From Pontibaca salina (GTDB lineage: Bacteria; Pseudomonadota; Alphaproteobacteria; Rhodobacterales; Rhodobacteraceae), in assembly GCF_016307205.1 (NCBI RefSeq), contig NZ_JAEIJD010000007.1, positions 1 through 64,000 on the forward strand: a DNA stretch of 64,000 bases. Reading direction: 5' to 3'. Shown here piece after piece: positions 36,248-44,923 of the stretch. Position numbers and translations under genes: made by a program. The stretch's first letter is position 1; the number at the start of each line of letters is the position of its first letter. The notes below the pieces were generated by a model. The model did not search any database, was not told the DNA's origin, and saw only the letters and a list, made by a program, of their open reading frames with translations.

Positions 36248-36578
36248 TTGCCTGCCCCACGCGCCTGCACATTGTTATTTTTTAAGGCACTAGCACGAAA
36301 GGCGAACATGGTCCACGCATTTGCAGCCAGACCCAAAAACGACAGGGAATTGTCTCTCAGCGACACCACCCCCTGAAAGCGACGCTTTATCGATCCAATA
36401 CGCCATTTTAAAAGCGGTTTTATGCCGCTTTTACAACGCGCTACCAGCAGAAACTGAGACATGCACTTAGCGCATGGATTGCATGCTTTTTTGGCTCTTG
36501 TTCTTTTTGAATACGGAGGCTAACTGCGATTCATGTGACACGCAGCGCTCGGGCGCACAAACAGTAAAGGATCTGGAT
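36248..36578. other. Gene-free divergent region between ruvC and the DUF1127 gene
   Basis: These 331 bases hold a perfect AAAAGCGG/CCGCTTTT hairpin (36410-36432) about 145 bases ahead of the DUF1127 gene and a pyrimidine-rich CCACCCCCT segment near 36365. The frame of the DUF1127 protein stays open back to about 36474 but lacks a ribosome binding site there. In Rhodobacter, DUF1127 genes are associated with stress-induced small RNAs; this layout would allow one, but no promoter was firmly identified. Confidence 0.45.
36410..36432. terminator. Hairpin in the DUF1127 leader region
   Basis: AAAAGCGG and CCGCTTTT form a perfect eight-base-pair stem with a seven-base loop; the A and T runs are part of the stem ends, so it could terminate on either strand. 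No gene ends immediately upstream on the plus strand, so it might end a leader transcript or small RNA. Confidence 0.4.
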
Positions 36579-36797
36579 ATGGCCGCTTTTGACACCACCC
36601 GTACCACCTATGGCGCGCCCGGTCTTACTGGCCGTTCCAGCGCCGTTTTTACAACCCTTTTCGGTCGTATCGCAGCCTGGAATGACGCAAGGTCAACTCG
36701 CAAAGTTCTCAATGCGCTTTCCGACCGAGAGCTCGCGGATATCGGCATTGCCCGCAGCGAGATCGAGATCATCGCGACGGGAAAACGCACCCGCTAA
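36579..36797 (+). CDS. DUF1127 domain-containing small protein
   Basis: This 72-residue protein ends with the short Arg-rich DUF1127 (YjiS-like) motif: WNDARSTRKVLNALSDRELADIGIARSEIE. Such proteins in alphaproteobacteria have been linked to stress response, RNA turnover and phosphate or carbon metabolism; the biochemical role is not settled. ATG 36579 has AAAGGA seven bases upstream. A 331-base leader region precedes it, with a hairpin, and a bidirectional terminator candidate follows. Confidence 0.9.
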   Translation: MAAFDTTRTTYGAPGLTGRSSAVFTTLFGRIAAWNDARSTRKVLNALSDRELADIGIARSEIEIIATGKRTR

Positions 36798-36922
36798 AAT
36801 CTATCGGTATGTTTGCGGCAGCCCACTTCACGAACGTCGTGCCCGCGCGGGCGGGGCAGCAAGAGGCTGCGGGGCTGACCCAAGCTGAGGTCCGATAACC
36901 GTCGATGCAAAACCCGACCAGA

Positions 36923-36955
36923 CAACACCGCCAGGGAAAAGCTCGGGCGGTGTTG
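36923..36955. terminator. Bidirectional terminator candidate, DUF1127 gene / prmA
   Basis: CAACACCGCC and GGCGGTGTTG form a perfect ten-base-pair stem with a 13-base loop between convergent genes, 27 bases from the prmA stop. No T-run. Confidence 0.55.
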
Positions 36956-36982
36956 CAATGCCCTGCCGTATCTTGGCAGTAT

Positions 36983-37855
36983 TTATGCGGGTTTGGACAA
37001 GAGCAATGTGGTCCAGTCGCCGATCTGGGTGTCGGACAGGATATCAATGCCATTTTCTGCGTAAACGGCAGCGACCTCTGAGGCCTGCTCATTCAATAGA
37101 CCCGACAGAATCGCATACCCGCCCGGCGCAAGGTTGGCCGCCACATCTGGGGCCAGCGCCACCAGCGGACCCTTGAGGATATTCGCAAAGATCAATTCAT
37201 ACGGGGCATGCCGCGCCAGTTCAGGATGATCAAACCCGGCCGCTTCCAGACAGGTCACACGTCCTTCCATGCCGTTTGCCACCAGATTGGCCTGCGCCAC
37301 CTCGACAGCGACCGCATCGATATCACTGGCCAGCACCGTTGCATCCCAGACTCGGGCCGCTGCCATCGCCAAAACCGCCGTCCCGCACCCGATATCCGCA
37401 ACCCGAGCGGCGTCCACTCCCTGTTCGAGCAAGTGATCCAGCGCCCGCAGACAGCCCAGGGTGGTCCCATGATGGCCGGTGCCAAAGGCCATCGCCGCCT
37501 CGATCAAAAGGGGTACACACTCCTCGGGGATCTTGTCGGCGTCATGACTGCCATAAACGAAAAACCGCCCGGCCTGCACCGGCGCCAATTCGCGCCGCAC
37601 ATGGGCGACCCAATCGGTTTCGGGCAGTTCAGACACGGTAAACGGACGGGCGTCATGGGCCGCCGCCAGCAGATCCAGCGCGATCTCATCCGGGTGTTCG
37701 GTGAAATAGCCGCCCACCTCCCACAACCCGGAACCGTCCTCAACCTCGAACACACCAACACCAGTCGGCGTTGGCTCAAGCTTTTCCATCGCAGCGCCCA
37801 GTCGCTCGCCGGCAGCTTGTCCGGTCAGGGTGGTCAGGGCCGTGAATGTTGGCAT
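36983..37855 (-). CDS. prmA: Ribosomal protein uL11 methyltransferase
   Basis: PrmA uses S-adenosylmethionine to trimethylate ribosomal protein L11. The 290-residue sequence has the SAM motif VADIGCGTAVLAMAAA, the preceding EAAMAFGTGHHGTTLGCL segment and the NILKGPL motif typical of PrmA. ATG 37855 is chosen for the strong GAGGAGG site just upstream. It lies downstream of priA on the same strand, separated by a dispersed repeat. Confidence 0.95.
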   Translation of the reverse strand: MPTFTALTTLTGQAAGERLGAAMEKLEPTPTGVGVFEVEDGSGLWEVGGYFTEHPDEIALDLLAAAHDARPFTVSELPETDWVAHVRRELAPVQAGRFFVYGSHDADKIPEECVPLLIEAAMAFGTGHHGTTLGCLRALDHLLEQGVDAARVADIGCGTAVLAMAAARVWDATVLASDIDAVAVEVAQANLVANGMEGRVTCLEAAGFDHPELARHAPYELIFANILKGPLVALAPDVAANLAPGGYAILSGLLNEQASEVAAVYAENGIDILSDTQIGDWTTLLLSKPA

Positions 37856-37931
37856 CGCTGCCTCCTCTTTTTGTTCCTCAGCGCCTATGGCCGGCACGCG
37901 CTGAGGTCAAGTTGGCGCGCGCGGTCCCGGC

Positions 37932-37964
37932 TTTCTTCTTGCTCGAAATATCCCCGCCGGAGGC
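37932..37964 (+). repeat. Dispersed gene-end repeat, subtype 1 (copy 4)
   Basis: This begins TTTCTTCTTGCTCG, continues AAATATCCC and ends CGCCGGAGGC, differing from copy 1 (8299-8331) at only two positions. It lies between the prmA start and the priA stop. Confidence 0.72.
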
Positions 37965-37986
37965 AAAAAACTCTTTGATGCACCGT

Positions 37987-40182
37987 TCACAAAAAACTCT
38001 GTGGGTCGATATCGACCGCCAGCCGCAAATCGCCCCTCAACCGCAACGGCGCAATCCAGCGTGCCAACGCCTCCTGCAACGGGGCCCGCCTGTCAGCCTT
38101 GACCAGCAGCCGCACCCGGTGCCGGCCCCGGACCCGGGCGATCGGGGCCGGTGCCGGGCCGAAAACCTGCGCGCCAATACTGCGCAGCGCCCCATCATTG
38201 CGCGCCAGCGTGTTACCCGCATCAAACACCTGCTGCATCTGCGTGCCCGACAGGATAATCCCGGCCATGCGCCCATAGGGCGGCACGCCAGCGCTTTGGC
38301 GGGCCTGCGCCTCAGCGCGCCAGAATCCGTCTTCGTCGCCCGCCAGAATGGCCCGGATGACCGGATGTTCGGGCTGGAAGGTCTGCAACAACGCAATCCC
38401 AGGCCGCTCGGCACGGCCCGCGCGCCCAGCCACCTGCCGCATCAATTGGAAAGTATGTTCTGCCGCGCGCAGATCCGAGCCTTGCAAGCCCAGATCGGCG
38501 TCGATCACCCCGACCAAGGTGAGCAGAGGAAAGTTGTGCCCCTTGGCCACCAATTGCGTGCCGATGACAATATCGGCAGCCCCCGCCGCAATTTCTTCAA
38601 TCGCCGTTTTTAAAGCACGGGCCGAGCCGAACAGGTCCGAACTCAGCGTCGCGATACGCGCCTCGGGAAAAAGCGCCGCTGCCTCTTCCGCCAGCCGCTC
38701 GACCCCAGGGCCGACCGGCGCCAGCCGGTCTTCGGCCCCGCAAGACGGACAGGTCTTGGGAATCGGGCGCGTCTCGCCGCATTGGTGGCACATCAGCTGC
38801 TTCAGAAACCGGTGCTCGACCATGCGCGCGTCGCAATGATCGCAGCCGACCTGCTGTCCGCAAGCCCGACATAATGTCACCGGCGCATAGCCGCGCCGGT
38901 TCAAAAACAGCATCGCCTGTTCGCCCAGTTTCAGGCGTGCGCGCACCGCATCTCGCAAGCTGGGCGAAATCCAACTTGCAGCCGGCATCTTTTCGGCGCG
39001 CATGTCGATGGTGGCCATGTCTGGCAACACCGCCTCGCCGAACCGGCTGGTCAATTCCACCTTGGCATATTTCCCGGCTTCGACATTGGCCCAGCTTTCC
39101 AGACTGGGCGTGGCGCTGGCCAAGACCACCCGGGCACCGCAGATCGCTGCGCGCAGCACCGCCATGTCGCGGGCATTATATAAAACCCCTTCTTCCTGTT
39201 TGTAGGAATTGTCGTGTTCCTCATCGACGATGATCAAACCCAGCTCGCGAAAGGGCAAAAACAGCGCCGAGCGTGCGCCCACCACCAGTTGCGCCCTGCC
39301 CTGCCCGACCATGCGCCAGATCCGGCGCCGCTCGGTCATGGTGGCCCCCGAATGCCATTCCGCCGGCCGTGCGCCGAACCGCGCCTCGACGCGGGTCAGG
39401 AATTCCGCGGTCAGCGCAATCTCGGGCAACAGCACCAGCGCCTGCCGGCCTTGCGCCAGACATTCGGCCACCGCTTCAAGGTAAACTTCAGTCTTGCCCG
39501 ATCCGGTCACCCCCTTCAGCAAGGTCGTACCATAACCGCCCGCCCGCAGCCCGTCGCGCAAGACATTGCTCGCGCCCGCCTGATCCTCGGTCAACGCCTT
39601 GCCCGGCCGTGTCGGGTCGAGATGCGGAAACGGCAAATCGCGCGGGCTGTCTTCCTCGCGCACCGCGCCCGAGGGGACCAACCCTTTAACCACCGAAGGC
39701 GTCACCCCCGCCAGTTCGGCCAGTTCCTTCAGCGTGAAGGCCAGCCCGCCGTGATCTTCCAGCGCTGTCAGAACCCGATCGCGGGCATCGGTCATCCGCG
39801 CGGGCCGGCCCTGCCCGCGTCGATAGATCCGGCGCATGGATGGCGGATCCGCCAAGCCCGGCGCGCGGGTGGCCAGCCGCAACATTGCGGGCAGCGGCGT
39901 CAACGTGTAATCGGCAGCGCGTTGCAGAAACACCCGCATCTCGTCGCGCATTGCGGCGACATCCAGCACCCGTATGACTGCGCGAATCTTCGTAGCATCA
40001 AAGTCGCCCTTGCCCGTTCCCCAGACCACGCCCAAAACCTTGCGCGGGCCCAGCGGCACCTCGACAAAAGCCCCCAGATGGCAACCGCCTTCGGGAGCAC
40101 GGTAATCCAGCACCCGGTTCAATGGCTGCGTGGTCAGCACCCCGACCAGCGTGCCTTCGTCATAAAAATCGGGCAAAGTCAC
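37987..40182 (-). CDS. priA: Primosomal protein N' (replication restart helicase PriA)
   Basis: PriA restarts collapsed replication forks. The 731-residue protein has the N-terminal 3'-DNA-binding domain, Walker A GVTGSGKTE, DEEHDNSYKQEE (motif II), and a zinc-binding block with repeated CxxC pairs (CRACGQQVGCDHC, CHQCGE, CPSCG). GTG 40182 is preferred because AAAGG lies seven bases upstream; ATG 40215 would add 11 residues. It is divergent from fsa. Confidence 0.95.
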   Translation of the reverse strand: MTLPDFYDEGTLVGVLTTQPLNRVLDYRAPEGGCHLGAFVEVPLGPRKVLGVVWGTGKGDFDATKIRAVIRVLDVAAMRDEMRVFLQRAADYTLTPLPAMLRLATRAPGLADPPSMRRIYRRGQGRPARMTDARDRVLTALEDHGGLAFTLKELAELAGVTPSVVKGLVPSGAVREEDSPRDLPFPHLDPTRPGKALTEDQAGASNVLRDGLRAGGYGTTLLKGVTGSGKTEVYLEAVAECLAQGRQALVLLPEIALTAEFLTRVEARFGARPAEWHSGATMTERRRIWRMVGQGRAQLVVGARSALFLPFRELGLIIVDEEHDNSYKQEEGVLYNARDMAVLRAAICGARVVLASATPSLESWANVEAGKYAKVELTSRFGEAVLPDMATIDMRAEKMPAASWISPSLRDAVRARLKLGEQAMLFLNRRGYAPVTLCRACGQQVGCDHCDARMVEHRFLKQLMCHQCGETRPIPKTCPSCGAEDRLAPVGPGVERLAEEAAALFPEARIATLSSDLFGSARALKTAIEEIAAGAADIVIGTQLVAKGHNFPLLTLVGVIDADLGLQGSDLRAAEHTFQLMRQVAGRAGRAERPGIALLQTFQPEHPVIRAILAGDEDGFWRAEAQARQSAGVPPYGRMAGIILSGTQMQQVFDAGNTLARNDGALRSIGAQVFGPAPAPIARVRGRHRVRLLVKADRRAPLQEALARWIAPLRLRGDLRLAVDIDPQSFL

Positions 40183-40277
40183 GTCGCCGCCTTTCCGTTT
40201 CAGGGGTTCCAGCATTTCGCTCCATCAGATAAAGGCCTAGACTAGACAAGGCCAACCCATCACAGAAAGCTTGCCCG

Positions 40278-40931
40278 ATGAAATTCTTTGTTGATACCGC
40301 CGAAATCGACGCCATTGCCGAACTCAACGATCTGGGAATGGTCGACGGCGTCACCACCAACCCATCTCTGATCCTGAAATCAGGCCGCGACATTGTCGAA
40401 GTTACGAAAGAAATCTGCGATCTTGTTGACGGTCCAGTTTCTGCCGAGGTGGTCGCCACCGACGCCGAGGCGATGATCGCCGAAGGGCGCAAACTGGCGA
40501 AAATTGCTGACAATATTGCCGTAAAGGTTCCGCTCACATGGGACGGGCTGAAAGCGTGCAACGTGCTGAGCGATGAAGGCAACATGGTTAATGTTACGCT
40601 GTGTTTCTCAGCCAATCAGGCGATTCTGGCCGCCAAGGCCGGGGCGACCTTCATTTCGCCCTTTGTCGGGCGCCTGGACGACATCAATCTTGACGGGATG
40701 GAACTGATCTCGGACATCCGCACGATTTATGACAATTACGGCTTTGAAACCCAGATTCTCGCCGCCTCGATCCGCAGCGTAAACCACGTCACCGAAAGCG
40801 CGCTTATCGGTGCCGACGTTATCACTGCGCCGCCCGAAATCATCAAGAAAATGGCTGACCATGCGCTGACCGACAAAGGTTTGGACGCCTTCCTGAAAGA
40901 CTGGAAAAAGACCGGACAGAATATCCTGTAA
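40278..40931 (+). CDS. fsa: Fructose-6-phosphate aldolase / small transaldolase
   Basis: This 217-residue protein belongs to the short transaldolase subfamily (TalC/FsaA). The Schiff-base Lys is Lys83 in NIAVKVPLT, and the TTNPSLI motif (residues 26-32) is present. Members either transfer dihydroxyacetone units as transaldolases or act as fructose-6-phosphate aldolases; the sequence alone does not decide which. With rpe and gnd in this window it points to an active pentose phosphate pathway. Confidence 0.93.
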   Translation: MKFFVDTAEIDAIAELNDLGMVDGVTTNPSLILKSGRDIVEVTKEICDLVDGPVSAEVVATDAEAMIAEGRKLAKIADNIAVKVPLTWDGLKACNVLSDEGNMVNVTLCFSANQAILAAKAGATFISPFVGRLDDINLDGMELISDIRTIYDNYGFETQILAASIRSVNHVTESALIGADVITAPPEIIKKMADHALTDKGLDAFLKDWKKTGQNIL

Positions 40932-41016
40932 ACGTAGTTTCTGTCGGGTCCGATTTTTCGGGCGAAACCCATAATGGCTGTGATACAAGACCATCCAAAA
41001 CAGCAAGAGGCCGTGA

Positions 41017-41724
41017 ATGAGCAGTAGCCCGAAATTCAACGATACCTTACGCAAGGCGATACTCGCCAAGCCCGATGCGATACTTGACGATCAAGACGTG
41101 ATGCACGCCCTGATTGCCGCCAATGAAAAGGCGATGGGCAGCAATATCATCGACCTGCGGGGCATCGCAATGGAGCGTCTTGAGGCGCGGCTGGACCGCC
41201 TCGAAGATACCCATCGGTCGGTGATCGCTGCCGCCTATGACAATCTGGCAGGCACCAATCAGATTCACCGGGCCATCCTGCGCATGTTGGACCCCCTGGA
41301 GTTCGAGGATTTCCTGGGCAATCTGCGCGGTGAAGTCGCCGACATCCTGAACGTCGATGCGGTCACGCTGGCGCTGGAATCAGCGCAGAACGACAGCGAT
41401 CCGGTGGTCGAGCATCTGGGCGGCGCGCTGACCGTGGTCGAACCCGGGTTTATCAACAGCTATCTTGCCAATGGCCGCAGCGGCACCAATCGTCAGGTAA
41501 CTCTGCGCCCGGTACACGGTGCCAATGAGCGGATGCACGGCCCGGCCTCTGGCCGCATCGGGTCCGAGGCCTGCCTCAGACTTGATTTTGGTCCGGGTCG
41601 TCTGCCCGGACTGCTCGTGATGGGGTCCGAAGATCCGGAACAGTTCATGCCGCAACAGGGCACCGATTTGCTGGGTTTCTTCGCCGGCGTTTTCGAGCGC
41701 TCAATGCGGCACTGGCTGTCTTGA
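41017..41724 (+). CDS. DUF484 family protein
   Basis: This 235-residue protein has the DUF484 pattern, a GAF-like fold region with an N-terminal coiled segment (LEARLDRLEDTHRSVIAAAYDNL). DUF484 genes sit next to xerC in many proteobacteria, as here; their role is unknown. Its stop codon overlaps the xerC start, indicating coupling. Confidence 0.9.
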   Translation: MSSSPKFNDTLRKAILAKPDAILDDQDVMHALIAANEKAMGSNIIDLRGIAMERLEARLDRLEDTHRSVIAAAYDNLAGTNQIHRAILRMLDPLEFEDFLGNLRGEVADILNVDAVTLALESAQNDSDPVVEHLGGALTVVEPGFINSYLANGRSGTNRQVTLRPVHGANERMHGPASGRIGSEACLRLDFGPGRLPGLLVMGSEDPEQFMPQQGTDLLGFFAGVFERSMRHWLS

Positions 41725-42641
41725 TCCTGATCTCGCCGGCCTGCCGCGACGCGCTCCAGCGCTGGCTGGAGGGCCAGCGCGCACTTGCCGGGGCGGCCGA
41801 GAACACGCTGACCGCCTATCACGGCGACGTGGTCGATTTTCTGGCCTTCATGACCGTCCACAAAGGACAGTCACAGGGGCTTGGTGCCCTGGAGCGGATC
41901 ACCGTTGCGGATATGCGCGCCTGGATGGCCCGCGCGCGCTCTGATAAGATTTCTTCGCGCTCGCTGGCGCGCAAACTCTCGGCGGTAAAATCCTTTTATC
42001 GTTGGCTGGCGGCGCGGGAAGGGTTCGAACCCACCGCGGTTCTCTCCACCCGGGCGCCAAAATTCGAACGAAAGTTGCCCCGCCCCCTCAGCGAGGATGC
42101 CGCACAGGCGGTGATTGACACCGTCCAACTGCAAGCCCGCCACCCTTGGGTTGCAGCGCGCGATGTCGCAGTGGTGACCCTGCTCTGGGGCTGCGGCCTG
42201 CGCATCTCCGAGGCATTGGGGCTGACGGCCGCCGATGTCCCCTTACCTGCTACCTTGCGCATCACCGGCAAGGGCGGCAAGGAACGGATCATACCGGTGC
42301 TCCCGGTCGCGCGCGATGCCGTTGGCACCTATCTCGACCTATGCCCGCACCCAATGCGCGCCGCCGACCCATTGTTTCGCGGTGTACGCGGTGGTCGGCT
42401 CTCGCCGCGGATCATTCAAAGCACCATGGCCGAGGCGCGGATGCAGCTTGGCCTGCCCGCCACCGCCACGCCCCATGCTCTGCGCCACAGTTTCGCGACT
42501 CATCTGCTCGCCGCCGGTGGCGACCTGCGCGCAATCCAGGAACTGCTGGGCCACGCCTCGCTGTCGACGACCCAAACCTACACCGCCGTCGACACCGCCC
42601 GCCTGATGGAGATTTATGACCGCACCCACCCCAAAGCGTGA
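41721..42641 (+). CDS. xerC: Tyrosine recombinase XerC
   Basis: XerC, with XerD, resolves chromosome dimers at dif. The 306-residue protein has an N-terminal SAM-like core-binding domain and a catalytic domain with Arg (GCGLRISEALGL), Lys (GKGGKERIIPV), HALRHSFATHLL, LGHASLSTTQ and the nucleophile Tyr in TQTYT. The start is a TTG that overlaps the DUF484 stop (TTGA); no ATG or GTG fits the expected N-terminus. Confidence 0.96.
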   Translation: MILISPACRDALQRWLEGQRALAGAAENTLTAYHGDVVDFLAFMTVHKGQSQGLGALERITVADMRAWMARARSDKISSRSLARKLSAVKSFYRWLAAREGFEPTAVLSTRAPKFERKLPRPLSEDAAQAVIDTVQLQARHPWVAARDVAVVTLLWGCGLRISEALGLTAADVPLPATLRITGKGGKERIIPVLPVARDAVGTYLDLCPHPMRAADPLFRGVRGGRLSPRIIQSTMAEARMQLGLPATATPHALRHSFATHLLAAGGDLRAIQELLGHASLSTTQTYTAVDTARLMEIYDRTHPKA

Positions 42642-42648
42642 CATTCCG

Positions 42649-42684
42649 GCTTCTTTCTGGTTGAAAAACACCCCCGCCGGAGGC
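42649..42684 (+). repeat. Dispersed gene-end repeat, subtype 2 (copy 5)
   Basis: This begins GCTTCTTTCTGGTTG, as in copy 2, and ends CCCCGCCGGAGGC, as in copies 1 and 4, so it links the two subtypes. It starts eight bases after the xerC stop, in the sense direction of xerC. Confidence 0.65.
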
Positions 42685-42747
42685 TCCACCCCCCGCGACG
42701 CGCATATCCGATTGCACTTTTCAGAAAACCCGACCAATGACAGGCAC

Positions 42748-43437
42748 ATGACAGCCCAGCTCAAAGCTCTTGCCACCCACCTGTTGACCGCAACTGGCGC
42801 CGTTTTCGCGATGCTCGCGATGCTGGCCGCGTCCGATGAGAAATGGGGGCTGATGTTCCTATGGCTGATCGTCGCCTTTGCCGTTGATGGCGCCGATGGC
42901 CCATTGGCCCGCCGCTACCACGTCAAACGCAATGCGCCGGCCTTCGATGGCGAGTTGATGGACCTGATCATCGACTATCTGACCTATGTGTTCATTCCCG
43001 CCTTTGCCCTGTTCAAGTCCGGTCTGATGGACGGCTGGACCGGCTGGGTTGCGATCATTGTCATCACCTTCGCCAGCGTGATGTATTTCTCGGACACACG
43101 GATGAAGACCAAGGACAATTCCTTCAACGGCTTCCCGGGGTGCTGGAACATGTTCATACTGGTGGTCTTCGCGCTTGAGCCGAATTTCTGGGTCACTCTG
43201 GCCCTAGTCACCGGGTTGTCGGTGGCGATGTTCCTGCCGCTGAAATTCATCCACCCTGTGCGCACGGTCCGCTGGCGCGCCCTGTCCCTGCCCATCGCCA
43301 TCGCCTGGACCTTTTTCGCGGGCTGGGCGGCGTGGGTCGATTTCCACCCCGAAAGCTGGGCGCATTGGGGGCTGGTGGTGACCAGCCTCTATCTGGCCTT
43401 TGCCGGCATCGTGCAACAGCTGATTCCGGAATCCTGA
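42748..43437 (+). CDS. pcs: Phosphatidylcholine synthase
   Basis: Pcs makes phosphatidylcholine directly from CDP-diacylglycerol and choline in the inner membrane, a pathway typical of alphaproteobacteria. The 229-residue protein has the CDP-alcohol phosphotransferase motif DGADGPLARR followed by FDGELMDLIIDY (pattern D-x2-D-G-x2-A-R ... G-x3-D-x3-D). About seven membrane segments are visible. ATG 42748 matches homologues in position. Confidence 0.93.
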   Translation: MTAQLKALATHLLTATGAVFAMLAMLAASDEKWGLMFLWLIVAFAVDGADGPLARRYHVKRNAPAFDGELMDLIIDYLTYVFIPAFALFKSGLMDGWTGWVAIIVITFASVMYFSDTRMKTKDNSFNGFPGCWNMFILVVFALEPNFWVTLALVTGLSVAMFLPLKFIHPVRTVRWRALSLPIAIAWTFFAGWAAWVDFHPESWAHWGLVVTSLYLAFAGIVQQLIPES

Positions 43438-43449
43438 GCGCGTCCCGAC

Positions 43450-43917
43450 CTAGATCACATCTTCAAGCGTGTAGGTCCGCCCATTGTGGCTAAAGCTATC
43501 GCCGGCTTTTAGCCCCTCGATTACACGATAGATCGGGCTTTGCGTCGAGATCCCCATATAGGTCTTGCCACCACAGTCGAATTTCGACGTCGACGTGATA
43601 ACCACGAAATTGCGGCCATTGAACGACACCACCGCCCCCGGACCGACAGTGTCGGTCGGGCTGAAATCGGTGTTTTCAATGGCGTCGATCTTGGCTTGGT
43701 GGGTATAGACCGGCGCATCAAAGGCGGCCGCCAGATCGGCGCTTTCACGGGCGTCGGCCATCTCGTCCTTGTCGTGGCTTTCGCGGCGATCCATCACCGC
43801 ATCCTTGAGGAAGCTTTCGTAATGCGATTTGGCGGCGGCCAGCGCCTCTTCTTCCAGAGACAGCAATCTGTCACGGACAGATTGCTTGATTGCGGCACGA
43901 TCTTGCGAATCTGACAA
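43450..43917 (-). CDS. GreA/GreB-like transcription elongation factor
   Basis: This 155-residue protein has an N-terminal helical segment (SVRDRLLSLEEEALAAAKSHYESFLKD) and a C-terminal FKBP-like GreA/GreB domain (VGPGAVVSF ... SPIYRVIEGLKAGDSF). Members of this group are annotated as transcript cleavage or elongation factors; this one is not the canonical GreA, which has a longer coiled coil with the acidic tip. Its interaction with RNA polymerase is inferred. Convergent with pcs, 12 bases apart. Confidence 0.82.
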   Translation of the reverse strand: MSDSQDRAAIKQSVRDRLLSLEEEALAAAKSHYESFLKDAVMDRRESHDKDEMADARESADLAAAFDAPVYTHQAKIDAIENTDFSPTDTVGPGAVVSFNGRNFVVITSTSKFDCGGKTYMGISTQSPIYRVIEGLKAGDSFSHNGRTYTLEDVI

Positions 43918-43999
43918 TGGTCGTCTCCTTGCGGCCCGATGTTTCCATCAGCGTGATCCGCATCGCGCGCGATTGCAATTGGTTTTGACGCACAAGCGG

Positions 44000-44836
44000 C
44001 TATATCCGCGTCAACACCATACCGAAAACGATCATTCCCGCGGCCAGCGCCTTGGGCGCATCCATGCGGTCGCGAAACAGCAGCCAGCCGATCAGCACCG
44101 CAAACAGGATCGAGCTTTCGCGCAGCGCCGCCACCAATGCGATAGGGGCCTCGGTCATGGCCCAAACAGCGATTGCATAGGCGCCGTAAGACGCTGCGGC
44201 CGCAGCCGTCCCCCGCCCCCATTCACCGCGCGAGCGCGGCAGCACCGCCCGGCCCCCCATCCACAGGCTGATCGGCAAATAGAACAGCGCGTTCAACACG
44301 AACAGCCAGGCGACATATTGTGTTGGATCCCCCGCCGCCCGTGCGCCCAAGCCATCGACCAGGGAATAGCCCGCCGTCATCAGCGCCGAGCCGAAGGCCA
44401 GCGGCACCAATCTCCGGCTTTCATTGTTGCGAAACGCCCCCTGCGCCATAATCGCCACACCAAGGCCAAGCACGAAGATGCCGAAATATTCAAACGGCGC
44501 GATCCGGTCGAGCAGCACGGCGGCACTGATCAATGTGACGATCATCGGTGCCGCACCGCGCGCGATGGGATAAACTCGGCTCAGATCGCCTTGCTCATAG
44601 GCGCGCCCCAGAAACAGGATGTAAAAGGTGTGAAACAGCCCCGAGCCGAGCAACCACAGCCAGACCTCGCCGGCAGGCCACGGCTGCGTGGAGGCGATGA
44701 GGGCGCCCATCACGCCCTGCACCAGAACCAATGTTAAAGCGCCGTTCGCCTTGGAACGCGCTCCCTTGATCAGCGCGTTCCATGCTGCATGAAGAAAAGC
44801 CGCTAAGACAACGGAACCAAATACAAAAACTGACAT
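44000..44836 (-). CDS. DMT-superfamily (EamA) transporter
   Basis: This 278-residue inner-membrane protein has about ten predicted helices in two EamA halves, the layout of drug/metabolite transporters. Typical members export amino acids or small metabolites; the substrate here is unknown. It lies between the GreA-like gene and ileS, all on the minus strand, with short gaps. Confidence 0.88.
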   Translation of the reverse strand: MSVFVFGSVVLAAFLHAAWNALIKGARSKANGALTLVLVQGVMGALIASTQPWPAGEVWLWLLGSGLFHTFYILFLGRAYEQGDLSRVYPIARGAAPMIVTLISAAVLLDRIAPFEYFGIFVLGLGVAIMAQGAFRNNESRRLVPLAFGSALMTAGYSLVDGLGARAAGDPTQYVAWLFVLNALFYLPISLWMGGRAVLPRSRGEWGRGTAAAAASYGAYAIAVWAMTEAPIALVAALRESSILFAVLIGWLLFRDRMDAPKALAAGMIVFGMVLTRI

Positions 44837-44923
44837 TAAACTGTCCCAGATCGCGTTCGCGCGGTCGCATTGTGCCTATCTATCGCGCCACTTAGAAAAG
44901 ATCAGCGACCCAGCAGTAGAGGC

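Noticed and set aside
36474-36578. 35-residue N-terminal extension of the DUF1127 protein
   Set aside because: The frame is open and contains a hydrophobic stretch, but only ATG 36579 has a proper ribosome binding site and gives the usual family length.
42015-42040. GGTTCGAACC resembling a tRNA T-arm
   Set aside because: It lies inside xerC and no acceptor stem, D-arm or anticodon arm can be formed around it.
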